Below, one piece after another: positions 10,725 through 19,393 of a stretch of 64,000 nt of DNA (position 1 is its first letter; each line of letters opens with the position of its first letter). The stretch covers positions 186,001 through 250,000 of the forward strand of contig CACXOM010000002.1 of assembly GCA_902769255.1 (NCBI GenBank), in the 5' to 3' direction. The notes under the pieces were generated by a model that saw only the letters and a list, made by a program, of their open reading frames with translations, was not told the DNA's origin and ran no database searches. A program made the translations under genes and the position numbers. Source of the stretch: Oscillospiraceae bacterium (GTDB lineage Bacteria; Bacillota; Clostridia; Oscillospirales; Acutalibacteraceae).

Positions 10725-11422
10725 TGGGCAAAGATGTTATTGTTGCTTGTGATTTTTCAAGCAAAGATGAAGTAATGAATTTTCTTGATAAATTTAAAGA
10801 CAAAAAACCTTTTGTTAAAATCGGAATGGAACTTTTTTATGCAGAAGGTCCTCAAATTGTTAAAGAGATTAAACAAAGGGGTCACAAAATCTTTCTTGAT
10901 TTAAAATTACACGACATTCCTAATACAGTTAAAAAGTCAATGGCTGTTCTCTCTCGTTTAGATGTCGATATGTGCAATCTTCATGCCGCAGGCACAATTC
11001 CTATGATGCAAGCGGCAATTGAAGGACTCACAAGAGAAGACGGCACAAGACCTATTTTAATTGCTGTTACACAACTTACTTCTACCTCACAAGAAAGAAT
11101 GGAAGAAGATTTACTTATAAACAAACCTATTGACAAGGTTGTTATGCACTATGCGCAAAACGCTAAAGAAGCAGGACTTGACGGCGTTGTATGCTCTCCG
11201 CTTGAAGCGCAAAAAGTGCATCAAACCTGTGGCAATGAGTTTTATACCGTAACTCCGGGTGTTAGATTTGCAGATGGTGAAATCGGCGACCAAGTCAGAG
11301 TTACCACTCCAGAAAAAGCAAAAGAAATTGGTTCTGATTACATTGTAGTTGGCAGACCTATAACACAAGCAAAAAATCCTGTAGAAGCTTATGAAAGATG
11401 TTTAAGAGAATTTTGTGATTAA
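10724..11422 (+). CDS. pyrF: Orotidine 5'-phosphate decarboxylase
   Basis: Last step of UMP synthesis: decarboxylation of OMP. The 232-residue protein carries the catalytic Lys/Asp tetrad motif in 'FLDLKLHDIPNT' (about residues 56-67) and the phosphate-gripper region 'VTPGVRF' and 'IVVGRPIT'. Group I (B. subtilis type) by length. The start overlaps the pyrD stop by one base (TAATG), with GGAGGAG as ribosome binding site. Confidence 0.96.
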   Translation: MGKDVIVACDFSSKDEVMNFLDKFKDKKPFVKIGMELFYAEGPQIVKEIKQRGHKIFLDLKLHDIPNTVKKSMAVLSRLDVDMCNLHAAGTIPMMQAAIEGLTREDGTRPILIAVTQLTSTSQERMEEDLLINKPIDKVVMHYAQNAKEAGLDGVVCSPLEAQKVHQTCGNEFYTVTPGVRFADGEIGDQVRVTTPEKAKEIGSDYIVVGRPITQAKNPVEAYERCLREFCD

Positions 11423-11423
11423 T

Positions 11424-12101
11424 ATGAAAAAAAGTATTAAAACAATTTATTTTGGCGACAGCATTATGGCTTCAGATTCAAAGCCTTATCATTATGATAA
11501 TGATAACAATCAGCCTGATAAGAATAAATTAAGTCGTGGCTACCCTACTTTGCTTAATGAAAAGTTGGGGCTTGTTAATATTGGAAATTTTGCAGTCGGC
11601 GGACAAACAATAAAACAACAACTTGAAATTATTTTAACTAATGATTTAAAAGATGCTGAACTTTGCATTATTTCAGTTGGTATTAATGATTTTAGCCTTA
11701 GTACAAAAATCGGCAGTTTGCCTAAATCAACCGACACAGAATTTGACGAAAACACTTTTTACGGTGCTTACTGTAAAGCATTACACCATATATTTACCAG
11801 TAACCCTTTTATAAAAGTTGTGCTTATGACACCGCTTCACAGAGATACGCTAAAAAGAAAACCGCCTGCAAGAATAAGCGGTATTGATACCGTTGTAAAC
11901 GGCAATAGAATAATTGATTTTGTTAATGCGATTAGAAATATCGGTGAGTTTTTCTCTTGCCCTGTTGCTGATATGTATGCAAATTGCGGTTTAAACCGAT
12001 ATAATTTGCCAAAATTCACATTTGAGGGTGTTCACCCTACAAATAAAGGCTACGAATTTATTTCACCTACACTAATAAATACAGTAAAATCGATATTTTG
12101 A
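11424..12101 (+). CDS. SGNH/GDSL-family hydrolase
   Basis: A 225-residue esterase/lipase-like protein without signal peptide. Block I 'YFGDSIMAS' places the nucleophile at Ser13, block II is 'AVGGQT', block III 'SVGINDF', and block V 'EGVHPTNKGY' supplies Asp/Glu and His near residue 210. The substrate cannot be told from sequence. ATG at 11424 is preferred; an in-frame GTG at 11415 inside the pyrF end is the alternative. It lies inside the pyr operon between pyrF and pyrE, yet no SGNH enzyme is part of UMP synthesis, so it is a passenger or has an unrecognised link to nucleotide metabolism. Confidence 0.85.
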   Translation: MKKSIKTIYFGDSIMASDSKPYHYDNDNNQPDKNKLSRGYPTLLNEKLGLVNIGNFAVGGQTIKQQLEIILTNDLKDAELCIISVGINDFSLSTKIGSLPKSTDTEFDENTFYGAYCKALHHIFTSNPFIKVVLMTPLHRDTLKRKPPARISGIDTVVNGNRIIDFVNAIRNIGEFFSCPVADMYANCGLNRYNLPKFTFEGVHPTNKGYEFISPTLINTVKSIF

Positions 12102-12122
12102 ATTTAGAAAGGAAAAGTAAAA

Positions 12123-12755
12123 ATGGAAAAATTAATTGCTAAAGATTTGTTATCAATAGGAGCGGTTTTCTTTCGCCCGAACGAGCCTTTTACATGGGCA
12201 AGCGGAATAAAAAGCCCTGTGTATTGCGATAACAGACTAACTCTTACCGCACCAAAAGTTAGAAATGATGTTGAAACTTCACTCGCAAAAGTTGTAAAAG
12301 AAAACTACCCCGATGCCGAAGTTTTAATGGGTACATCAACTGCCGGTATTGCACACGCTGCTATTACAGCGCATTTGCTTGATATGCCAATGGGTTATGT
12401 TCGTTCTGGCAACAAAGACCACGGCAGACAAAACAGAATTGAAGGAAAACTTGAAAAAGGTCAAAAAGTTGTTGTTATTGAAGATTTAATTTCAACGGGC
12501 GGTTCTGTTATTGATGTTGTAGACGCTTTAAGAGAGGCCGGTGCCGAAGTTATCGGCGTTGCAAGCATTTTTACTTACGGAATGCAAAAAGGTCTTGACA
12601 GGCTTTCAGAAGCCAATGTTAAAAATATCAGCCTTACAAATTTTGACTGCATTGCGCAAGTTGCCGCGCAAGAAGGCTATATTGAAAAAGAAGATATCGA
12701 AAAACTTATTAAATTTAGAAACAATCCTTCTGATGAAAGTTGGATTAATAAATAA
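12123..12755 (+). CDS. pyrE: Orotate phosphoribosyltransferase
   Basis: Couples orotate to PRPP to give OMP. The 210-residue protein has the PRPP-binding loop 'VVVIEDLISTGGSV' (about residues 116-129) and the 'GIKSPVYCDNR' segment typical of PyrE. An AGAAAGGA ribosome binding site precedes the ATG. In the usual pathway order PyrE acts just before PyrF; here the two genes are separated by the SGNH gene. Confidence 0.95.
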   Translation: MEKLIAKDLLSIGAVFFRPNEPFTWASGIKSPVYCDNRLTLTAPKVRNDVETSLAKVVKENYPDAEVLMGTSTAGIAHAAITAHLLDMPMGYVRSGNKDHGRQNRIEGKLEKGQKVVVIEDLISTGGSVIDVVDALREAGAEVIGVASIFTYGMQKGLDRLSEANVKNISLTNFDCIAQVAAQEGYIEKEDIEKLIKFRNNPSDESWINK

Positions 12756-12772
12756 TTAAGGAGTAAAGTAAA

Positions 12773-13021
12773 ATGGAAAACAGATTTGATACTCAACTTT
12801 TAATTGAGGGACGCGACCTCGACGAAGACGATATTCACGATTATATTTTAGAACATTTTAAAGGTGATTGCCTGCTCGCTGTAGGTGATGAAGATTTAAT
12901 TAAAATTCATTTTCATACAGATAAGCCTTGGGAAGTGCTTGAATATTGCTCTTCTCTCGGTGATATTCACGATATTGTTGTTGAAAATATGGAACACCAA
13001 GAAAAAGGCTTGAAAGGTTAA
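12773..13021 (+). CDS. Stand-alone domain resembling the middle domain of FakA-type (DAK/DegV-linked) kinases
   Basis: An 82-residue protein that resembles the linker/middle region of fatty-acid kinase FakA-like proteins: the string '[15 protein letters not shown]' followed by '[19 protein letters not shown]' corresponds to the 'vKVHvHTnxPgxVL...G.L..I.IeNM' pattern of that family. Neither the N-terminal DhaL kinase domain nor the C-terminal DegV-like part is present, and the ORF is cleanly bounded by an AGGAG ribosome binding site and a stop. It is sandwiched between pyrE and pyrB (gap of 4 bases to pyrB), so it is co-transcribed. Function unknown; it may be a ligand-binding or regulatory module and not an enzyme. 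Confidence 0.7.
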   Translation: MENRFDTQLLIEGRDLDEDDIHDYILEHFKGDCLLAVGDEDLIKIHFHTDKPWEVLEYCSSLGDIHDIVVENMEHQEKGLKG

Positions 13022-13025
13022 AACA

Positions 13026-13940
13026 ATGAAAAGCGTAATTAATATTCTTGATTTATCGGTTGAAGAACTTCAAAAATTAATTGATACCGCAAACGATATT
13101 ATTGAAAACCCGCAAAAATATGCAGAAATTTGCAAGGGCAAAAAGTTAGCGACTTTGTTTTTTGAGCCGTCAACACGCACACGCCTTTCTTTTGAGGCGG
13201 CTATGTATGAACTTGGCGGAAATGTGCTTTCAATGTCAGATGCCGGCACTTCTTCGGCAGCTAAAGGCGAAAGCGTTGCCGATACCGCAAAAGTTATAAG
13301 TTGCTATGCTGACATTATCGCAATGCGCCACCCAAAAGAGGGCGCACCGCTCGTTGCGGCAATGAACGCTGATATTCCTGTTATTAACGCAGGCGACGGC
13401 GGACACAATCACCCTACACAAACTCTTGCCGATTTGCTCACAATTTATCGTGAAAAAGGCAGTTTTGACAATTTAACAGTAGGTTTTTGCGGTGACTTAA
13501 AATTCGGCAGAACAGTACACTCATTAATTGAAGCTTTGTCAAGATACAAAAATATTAAATTTGTTTTAATTTCACCTGAGGAGCTAAAACTACCAAGTTA
13601 TATTAAAAAAGATATTATTCAAAAGAATAATTTTGAATATATTCAAACAACTGATTTACAAAGCGTTATGCCCGAACTTGATATTTTGTATATGACAAGA
13701 GTTCAGCGTGAAAGATTTTTTAATGAGGCAGATTATTTGCGCTTAAAAGACAGTTATATTTTAACTCCTGAAAAACTTGAAAATGCTAAAAAAGATTTAT
13801 CGATTTTGCACCCGTTGCCGAGAGTAAACGAAATTTCGGTAGCAATTGATAAAGATGACCGTGCTTGCTACTTCAAACAAGTTTTATACGGAAAATATAT
13901 GAGAATGGCGCTTATTTTAATGCTTTTGGAGGTGCTTTAA
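13026..13940 (+). CDS. pyrB: Aspartate carbamoyltransferase catalytic chain
   Basis: Second step of UMP synthesis: carbamoyl phosphate plus aspartate. The 304-residue protein has the carbamoyl-phosphate motif [12 protein letters not shown] (about residues 46-57), '[12 protein letters not shown]' and the aspartate-binding 'LHPLPR'. Its partner pyrI follows with a one-base overlap, so the enzyme is predicted to be the allosteric catalytic/regulatory complex (E. coli type), unlike the pyrI-less enzyme of B. subtilis. Confidence 0.96.
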   Translation: MKSVINILDLSVEELQKLIDTANDIIENPQKYAEICKGKKLATLFFEPSTRTRLSFEAAMYELGGNVLSMSDAGTSSAAKGESVADTAKVISCYADIIAMRHPKEGAPLVAAMNADIPVINAGDGGHNHPTQTLADLLTIYREKGSFDNLTVGFCGDLKFGRTVHSLIEALSRYKNIKFVLISPEELKLPSYIKKDIIQKNNFEYIQTTDLQSVMPELDILYMTRVQRERFFNEADYLRLKDSYILTPEKLENAKKDLSILHPLPRVNEISVAIDKDDRACYFKQVLYGKYMRMALILMLLEVL

Positions 13941-14356
13941 TGAATATAGATTCAATTAAAAACGGTATTGTAATTGACCACATTACAGCAGGTAAAGCGA
14001 TGGAGATTTATAAATTTTTAGGGCTTGAAAATCTTTGCTGTTCGGTCGCAATTATCAAAAACGCTCCTTCAAAAAAACTCGGCAAAAAAGATATAATTAA
14101 AATTGATTCTGATTTTGATGTTGATATTGACATTTTGGCATATATTGACCCAGATGCTACTGTAAATATCATTAAAAACAGCGAATTAGTTGAGAAAAAG
14201 AAACTAAAATTGCCTGAAAAAATCACAAATGTTATAAAATGCAAAAATCCTCGTTGTATTACAACAACCGAGCAGGAATTAACGCATATTTTTAAACTAA
14301 CCGATAAACAAAACCGCATTTACAGATGTGTTTATTGTGAATCTAAAGCAAAATAA
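13940..14356 (+). CDS. pyrI: Aspartate carbamoyltransferase regulatory chain
   Basis: The 138-residue chain that binds nucleotide effectors and holds PyrB subunits together. The four zinc ligands are visible as Cys101, Cys106, Cys130 and Cys133. The N-terminal half (e.g. 'GIVIDHITAGKAMEIY') is the allosteric domain. The start is the ATG at 13940 overlapping the pyrB stop (TAATG) with GGAGG as ribosome binding site; the frame is open 25 codons upstream inside pyrB but this would give an atypical N-terminus. Confidence 0.95.
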   Translation: MNIDSIKNGIVIDHITAGKAMEIYKFLGLENLCCSVAIIKNAPSKKLGKKDIIKIDSDFDVDIDILAYIDPDATVNIIKNSELVEKKKLKLPEKITNVIKCKNPRCITTTEQELTHIFKLTDKQNRIYRCVYCESKAK

Positions 14357-14365
14357 GGTGAGTTT

Positions 14366-14902
14366 ATGACTGATTTTGACTTAAATGTACTTAATTGGAT
14401 TCAGGAAAACCTTAAATGTTCTTTTTTAGATTTTTTAATGCCAAAAGTAACTTTGCTTGCAACCGGCGGTGCAATTTGGATTATTACCGCAATTATTCTG
14501 CTTTTAACCAAAAAACACCGCAAAACAGGCGTTATAATGCTTGTCGGTATGCTACTCGGCCTTATATTTGGCAACCTAATAATTAAAAATATTGTTGCAA
14601 GAACAAGACCTTATGATATTAACACAAGCATTAAACTAATTATTTCCAAACCGAGTGAATATTCTTTCCCCTCAGGCCATACACTCGTTTCGGTAATAAG
14701 CGCAACGGTTCTTACAATTGCTAATAAAAAATTTGCTTTATTTGCAATTCCTATTGCTGTGTTAATAGCGTTTTCAAGGCTTTATTTATATGTTCACTAC
14801 CCTACTGATATTTTAGGGGCAACTGTTTTAGGAATTGTAATAGGAATTTTTACATATTGTTTTGCAAATAAAATTTATAAAACAAAAAAACTTCGCAAAT
14901 AA
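14366..14902 (+). CDS. PAP2-family membrane phosphatase
   Basis: A 178-residue protein with about five or six membrane segments and the three phosphatase motifs: KNIVARTRP (motif 1), PSGH (motif 2) and SRLYLYVHYPTD (motif 3). The family includes undecaprenyl-diphosphate phosphatases and lipid phosphatases (PgpB/BcrC type). It is the last gene of the pyr operon, 9 bases after pyrI, and its stop codon lies inside the terminator hairpin. No obvious link to pyrimidines; the specific substrate is not determined. Confidence 0.87.
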   Translation: MTDFDLNVLNWIQENLKCSFLDFLMPKVTLLATGGAIWIITAIILLLTKKHRKTGVIMLVGMLLGLIFGNLIIKNIVARTRPYDINTSIKLIISKPSEYSFPSGHTLVSVISATVLTIANKKFALFAIPIAVLIAFSRLYLYVHYPTDILGATVLGIVIGIFTYCFANKIYKTKKLRK

Positions 14903-14918
14903 TTTGCGAAGTTTTTTA
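14885..14918. terminator. Bidirectional terminator between the pyr operon and hrb
   Basis: A 12-bp stem (aacttcgcaaat with its complement up to 14913) with A-run before and T-run after, serving the pyr operon on the plus strand and the hrb end on the minus strand. Confidence 0.85.
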
Positions 14919-14926
14919 AATTTTAC

Positions 14927-15547
14927 TTAATTTAGCGGTTCAAAATCAGCGGCACCGTGTTTACATAGCGGACAAATAAAGTCATCTGGCAACTCATCAC
15001 CCTCATAAACATAACCGCAAATTTTGCAAACAAAACCTTTTTTCTTCTCTGTTTTCGGCTTTGGTTTAACATTTTCCTGATAATAAGTATATGTCATTGA
15101 CTCAACATCAGAAATGTTTTGCGCTTGCGTTACATCGCAAATGAACATTCCGTGAGTTCCAAGGTCGATATAATCTGTAACTTTTAGCGAAATAAAAGCG
15201 TTTATATACTTCTTTAAAACAACAAGACCGTTTTCAGAGTGATTAGGTGTACAATCGGCAAATTTATCAACATCTCTACCGCTTGCAAAACCGAATTTTT
15301 CAAAAATACTAAAGGGCGTTTCAACGCTTAAACAGTTAATATTCATAATTTTAGTATTTTTAATAACATCGTGCGAATAGTTTTGTTTACTTACTGTAAC
15401 GGCCACTTTTTGCGGTGTGCTTGTAACTTGAATAGGTGTATTTACAATGCAACCGTTATCTTTTTTGCCGTCATTTACAGTTAAAACATAAAGTCCGTAA
15501 CTGATTTTAAATAATGCTTTGTTATCAATACTATTTGATGATTTCAT
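14927..15547 (-). CDS. hrb: High-molecular-weight rubredoxin (flavin reductase domain plus rubredoxin)
   Basis: A 206-residue fusion: an N-terminal flavin-reductase-like FMN domain ('ISYGLYVLTV...PIQVTSTPQKVAV') and a C-terminal rubredoxin with the iron site CKICGYVYEG...CPLCKHG (last 40 residues). In Moorella and related anaerobes Hrb passes electrons from NADH to the flavodiiron protein FprA, and here it directly follows fprA with a 17-base overlap. Start chosen at 15547 (MKSSNSID) behind a GAGG ribosome binding site; five more codons are open upstream. Role: reducing O2 or NO in the cytoplasm. Confidence 0.9.
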   Translation of the reverse strand: MKSSNSIDNKALFKISYGLYVLTVNDGKKDNGCIVNTPIQVTSTPQKVAVTVSKQNYSHDVIKNTKIMNINCLSVETPFSIFEKFGFASGRDVDKFADCTPNHSENGLVVLKKYINAFISLKVTDYIDLGTHGMFICDVTQAQNISDVESMTYTYYQENVKPKPKTEKKKGFVCKICGYVYEGDELPDDFICPLCKHGAADFEPLN

Positions 15548-16682
15548 CAGCCAACACCTCAATTTGTTTTATATTTTCATCGCTTAAAGCGGATTTAATA
15601 GTTACAACAGTATCGGTGAATTCAAGATTTTTGCTTTTTTCAAACATAGATTTCATATATTTGGCGGCAGCAGGTGCCCAACTTCCGTTTTCAATTAAGC
15701 CGATTTTTTTATTTTGGAAGTTGCGCTCTGTTAAACTGTCAATAAATGTTTTCATAAACGGGAAAATTTCGGCGTTATAGGTAGTTGTAGCCAAAACAAT
15801 TTTACCATATCTAAAAGCGTCTTCAACAGCCTCAGCCATATCGCAACGAGCAAGGTCGTTTACAGCAACTTTTTTGCAGCCTTTTTCTTCTAATTTTTTA
15901 GCGAGAAGCTCAACAGCCTCTTTTGTGTGGCCGTAAACGGAAGTATAAGCAATCATAACGCCCTCGCTCTCAACGCCGTAAGTAGTCCAAGTGTTATATA
16001 AATCGAGATAATATTCAAGATTTTCAGATAAAACAGGACCGTGCAACGGGCAAATTGTTTTAATATCAAACGCACTTGCTTTTTTAAGCAAATTTTGCGC
16101 CATCATACCATATTTACCGACAATTCCAAAATAATATCTTCTTGCTTCACAAGCCCAGTCTTCCTCAACATCTAATGCGCCAAATTTACCGAAAGCATCA
16201 GCAGAAAACAAAACTTTATCTTTGCTGTCATAAGTAACAATAACTTCAGGCCAATGCACCATAGGAGCGGCAACAAAATTTAAAGTATGAGTACCAAGAT
16301 TTAAGGTATCACCCTCGCCTACTACAATTCTTCTGTCTTCAAAAGCGGTTTTGAAGAAGTTTGACATCATTGTAAATGCTTTATCAGATGAAACTATTGT
16401 AGCGTTTGGGTACGCGTTTAAAAAGTTTTCGATATTAGCTGAATGGTCAGGCTCCATATGTTGAACAACAAGATAATCAGGCTCTCTTTCTCCTAAAGCG
16501 TTTTTAATGTTTGCAATCCATTCATCAAAAAATCTTGCTTCAACCGAATCCATAATTGCGATTTTTTCATCAATTATTGCGTAAGAGTTATAAGCCATAC
16601 CGCTTGGTACAATGTATTGACCTTCGAAAAGATCTAAATCATGGTCGTTAACACCTACATATTTAATATCATTAGTTATCAT
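15531..16682 (-). CDS. fprA: Flavodiiron protein (O2/NO reductase)
   Basis: A 383-residue protein with an N-terminal metallo-beta-lactamase-like diiron domain: HMEPDHS (HxExDH ligands), 'HWPEVIVTYD', 'SADAFGKFG' and 'CPLHGPVL'. A C-terminal flavodoxin domain (from about residue 250, 'IAYTSVYGHTKEAVELL') binds FMN. It detoxifies O2 or NO in strict anaerobes, using electrons from the adjacent rubredoxin fusion. AAGGAG precedes the start; the gene is 21 bases downstream of gatD on the same strand. Confidence 0.94.
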   Translation of the reverse strand: MITNDIKYVGVNDHDLDLFEGQYIVPSGMAYNSYAIIDEKIAIMDSVEARFFDEWIANIKNALGEREPDYLVVQHMEPDHSANIENFLNAYPNATIVSSDKAFTMMSNFFKTAFEDRRIVVGEGDTLNLGTHTLNFVAAPMVHWPEVIVTYDSKDKVLFSADAFGKFGALDVEEDWACEARRYYFGIVGKYGMMAQNLLKKASAFDIKTICPLHGPVLSENLEYYLDLYNTWTTYGVESEGVMIAYTSVYGHTKEAVELLAKKLEEKGCKKVAVNDLARCDMAEAVEDAFRYGKIVLATTTYNAEIFPFMKTFIDSLTERNFQNKKIGLIENGSWAPAAAKYMKSMFEKSKNLEFTDTVVTIKSALSDENIKQIEVLADEIIK

Positions 16683-16703
16683 TTTTAATCCACTCCTTAA
16701 GTT

Positions 16704-17432
16704 TTAAGAATTTATATACATATTCATTACTGAATTATGTGCTTTTGTTTCAAATTCGTCATTTATCGTTGCTAACTCATCATCATTATACTTGTTTATA
16801 AGTGCTTTTTTAATAAGCAAATCGGCAAATTCAGGGTTTTTAGGTAAAACAGGACCGTGCGAATAGGTACAAAAAGTATTTTTGTAAATTGCACCTTCGG
16901 TTTTATCTTCGCCATTGTTGCCAAAACCTTTTATAACAGTTCCAAGCGGTTTTACGCCACTTCCTAAATAGGTTTTGCCTGAATGGTTTTCAAATCCTAC
17001 AATTTCAATACCGCTTTCGGTTTTAAATGCGTAATTGCCTATCATACGCTGTTTTGCGCCGACTGTATAAAAATCAAGCGCACCGATAAAATCCATTTGA
17101 TTGCCGTCATGCGTTTTATAATATTTACCTAACATTTGGTAGCCACCGCAAATTGCAAGCAAAACTTTTTCGCTTTCAATTGCGTTTATAAGCGCTTTTT
17201 CTTTATCACCTTTTAAATCTTTAAGTAAAACATCTTGTTCAAAGTCTTGTCCGCCGCCGATAAAAATAATATCAGCATTATTAGAATCAAACTTATCACC
17301 CATTTTTACTTCAATAACATTTGCTTTAATATCTCTTCGCTCAATTCGCTGTTTTAAGCATAAGATATTGCCTCTGTCGCCGTAAAGGTTAAGCAAATCA
17401 GGGTAAATATGACAAATATTTAACTCTCTCAT
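16704..17432 (-). CDS. gatD: Lipid II isoglutaminyl synthase, glutaminase subunit
   Basis: A 242-residue CobB/CobQ-like class I amidotransferase with the nucleophile Cys95 in LLAICGGYQML and a C-terminal His in 'YSHGPVLPKNP'. With MurT it amidates the alpha-carboxyl of D-glutamate in lipid II, a step needed for efficient peptidoglycan cross-linking in many Gram-positives. Start at 17432 is chosen: ATG overlaps the murT stop (ATGA) and has AAGGAG upstream; a TTG two codons earlier is possible. Confidence 0.92.
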   Translation of the reverse strand: MRELNICHIYPDLLNLYGDRGNILCLKQRIERRDIKANVIEVKMGDKFDSNNADIIFIGGGQDFEQDVLLKDLKGDKEKALINAIESEKVLLAICGGYQMLGKYYKTHDGNQMDFIGALDFYTVGAKQRMIGNYAFKTESGIEIVGFENHSGKTYLGSGVKPLGTVIKGFGNNGEDKTEGAIYKNTFCTYSHGPVLPKNPEFADLLIKKALINKYNDDELATINDEFETKAHNSVMNMYINS

Positions 17433-18808
17433 TCCCAAAACTCCTTTCCGCCGAATTTAGCCGCAATTTTGTGCCTTTGCTCCATCATAGAAGTGTATGT
17501 AGGAACAATATAAACATCTTTTTCCTCTGCTATTATATATTCAATTTCTTTGTCGTAATCCTCATTTTCAATAACAGTTATATTCGCTTCGTCATAACCG
17601 TTATATTTCAGCACAAGTGCCATATCATATGCGCGTTTTCCGCAGGTATAAACCTTTTTAAGATAAGGTGAAGAAAGCAAATTATGAAAATGAACGTCCC
17701 AAATCCAACTAACATCTCTACCGTCAGCGGCATTATCATTAAGACAAAATACAGCCGCAAAATCATTATCAATTCTTGATAAATGCGAAGTTACTTGTGT
17801 AAAGCCGGCAGGATTTTTTACAAGAATCATATTAATATTATGATTGTTATATGTAAACTTTTCCATTCTGCCAAAAGCGCAGTCAAATTCTGAAATTGAT
17901 TTTACAATGTTTTTCGGCTCAAAACCTAACACATTAAGTGCAAGCGCTGCTCCAGCGGCATTATAAATATTATAAGTTCCGGGAACATTTACCCTTGTAT
18001 CAAAAGTTTCGTCAAAAATGTTAAGGCTAACCTCGGAATAATCCGCTTTAATTGCAATAATTCTATCAACGCTAACATCAGGTTTTACCCTTGAATAACC
18101 GCATTTTTTGCATTTAAATCCACCTAAATGCCCGAAAGTGTGATAATCATAATCATACTTGTTTTTGCAAAAAATGCAATATTCTGCATCAGAAACATTA
18201 GTTTCACCGCTTTGCTCATCAAAAGGAACATTAACGCCGTAAGTCAAAACTTTTATATTTTCATTGTTCTCAAAATCACGAGAAAGCGAATATGTAAGCG
18301 AACAATCAGCGCAAAGGCAAAGCGTTGTACTTTTTAGATTTGAAATAGATTCTCTAATTGCGCCTAATGTGTGAGTAACCTCGCCGTAGCGGTCTAATTG
18401 GTCACGAAATACATTTGTAACCAAAACCGCTTTCGGATTTAAATATAAACTTACTTTTTTAAAGGCGTTTTCATCACATTCAATAATGGCATTTTCTTTT
18501 TTACATTTGCCGAAAACTGAACTATTCATAATAAACGAAGTTGTAATTCCGGTAATTAAATTAGCGCCTGATTTATTTAAAAAATAATCTTTTTTGCTGT
18601 CAATAAACATTTGCTCTAAAATGCGACAAGTTGTAGTTTTGCCATTTGTTCCCGTTACCAAAACAATGTTTACGCCATTAGACAGTTTTTTTAATATATC
18701 AGGCTTTATTTTAAGCGCCATTCTGCCGGGTAATGTTGTAGCGCCCCTACCTGTTATTTTCAATACAAAAAAAGTAATTTTGCATATTAAGCACGCTAAA
18801 AAAGTCAC
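17429..18808 (-). CDS. murT: Lipid II isoglutaminyl synthase, Mur ligase subunit
   Basis: A 459-residue Mur-ligase-like protein: P-loop VTGTNGKTTT (residues 51-60), a Cys4 zinc ribbon (CIFC...CKKC, about 208-230) characteristic of MurT, and a C-terminal DUF1727 region. It works with GatD to amidate lipid II at the inner face of the membrane. The start is GTG at 18808 with AAAGGGAG 12 bases upstream; translationally coupled to gatD by a 4-base overlap. A promoter TTGACA-17-TAAAAT lies at 18848-18876. Confidence 0.93.
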   Translation of the reverse strand: MTFLACLICKITFFVLKITGRGATTLPGRMALKIKPDILKKLSNGVNIVLVTGTNGKTTTCRILEQMFIDSKKDYFLNKSGANLITGITTSFIMNSSVFGKCKKENAIIECDENAFKKVSLYLNPKAVLVTNVFRDQLDRYGEVTHTLGAIRESISNLKSTTLCLCADCSLTYSLSRDFENNENIKVLTYGVNVPFDEQSGETNVSDAEYCIFCKNKYDYDYHTFGHLGGFKCKKCGYSRVKPDVSVDRIIAIKADYSEVSLNIFDETFDTRVNVPGTYNIYNAAGAALALNVLGFEPKNIVKSISEFDCAFGRMEKFTYNNHNINMILVKNPAGFTQVTSHLSRIDNDFAAVFCLNDNAADGRDVSWIWDVHFHNLLSSPYLKKVYTCGKRAYDMALVLKYNGYDEANITVIENEDYDKEIEYIIAEEKDVYIVPTYTSMMEQRHKIAAKFGGKEFWE

Positions 18809-18847
18809 AGTATTATATTTCTCCCTTTGCTTTTTATTACTATTAAT

Positions 18848-18876
18848 ATTTTACATTAAATTTACTTTATTGTCAA
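18848..18876 (-). promoter_or_regulatory. Promoter of murT-gatD-fprA-hrb
   Basis: Minus-strand -35 TTGACA (18871-18876), 17-base spacer, -10 TAAAAT (18848-18853). No terminator is visible between murT and hrb, so the four genes likely share this transcript. Confidence 0.75.
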
Positions 18877-18883
18877 CAAAAAA

Positions 18884-18902
18884 GTCCGCTTAAAACGCGG
18901 AC
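18884..18902 (-). terminator. Terminator of the lipoprotein gene
   Basis: Stem GTCCGC/GCGGAC with a 7-base loop, followed on the minus strand by a run of six T. Confidence 0.8.
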
Positions 18903-18913
18903 CTTTTAAAAAG

Positions 18914-19327
18914 TTATTTTGTTGTAGATGTTGTTTCTGACACAGTAGTATCTTCCTCAACAAGTGAGTCGTCATCTTGTGCCTGATTACTCGCTATAGT
19001 GTTTTCATCTGTCGTGCTTTCTTCAATTTGCTCATCTGTATTATCATCATAATCATCATCTGAATTCTTTTCGATTATATCTCCCGAAACAGCGTCAACT
19101 TTATAAGTGTAAAGTTTTCCGTCTTTTTTAAATTTAAGGTAATAATAATCGCCGTCATCATCGTTAATAAGCTCATTTGCGGCAAATTCAATATCGTCAA
19201 CAACAGCACCAATATCACTTGCAACTTTATCTTTAGCTTTTTCCATACCAATCATAGCGTCTTTACTGCAAGAGGCAAATGACAACATCATAATAAAACA
19301 AAATAAATAAGATATAACTTTTCTCAT
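18914..19327 (-). CDS. PepSY-like lipoprotein
   Basis: A 137-residue precursor with a lipoprotein signal peptide: hydrophobic stretch then lipobox LSFASC (Cys at about residue 20). After that comes one PepSY-like unit: 'AKDKVASDIGAVVDDIEF' then 'YYLKFKKDGKLYTYKVDAVSGDII', with the typical 'V.a.tGeI' ending. The last 50 residues are a low-complexity Asp/Glu/Ser/Thr tail. It would sit on the outer face of the membrane. PepSY domains are thought to bind or inhibit extracytoplasmic proteases; the actual role is unknown. AAAAGGAG ribosome binding site; monocistronic. Confidence 0.8.
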   Translation of the reverse strand: MRKVISYLFCFIMMLSFASCSKDAMIGMEKAKDKVASDIGAVVDDIEFAANELINDDDGDYYYLKFKKDGKLYTYKVDAVSGDIIEKNSDDDYDDNTDEQIEESTTDENTIASNQAQDDDSLVEEDTTVSETTSTTK

Positions 19328-19393
19328 TTTAAAAATCTCCTTTTTTAAGTTATACCTTATTTATTTGTAATTTTTTTAAATATATTCATTAAA

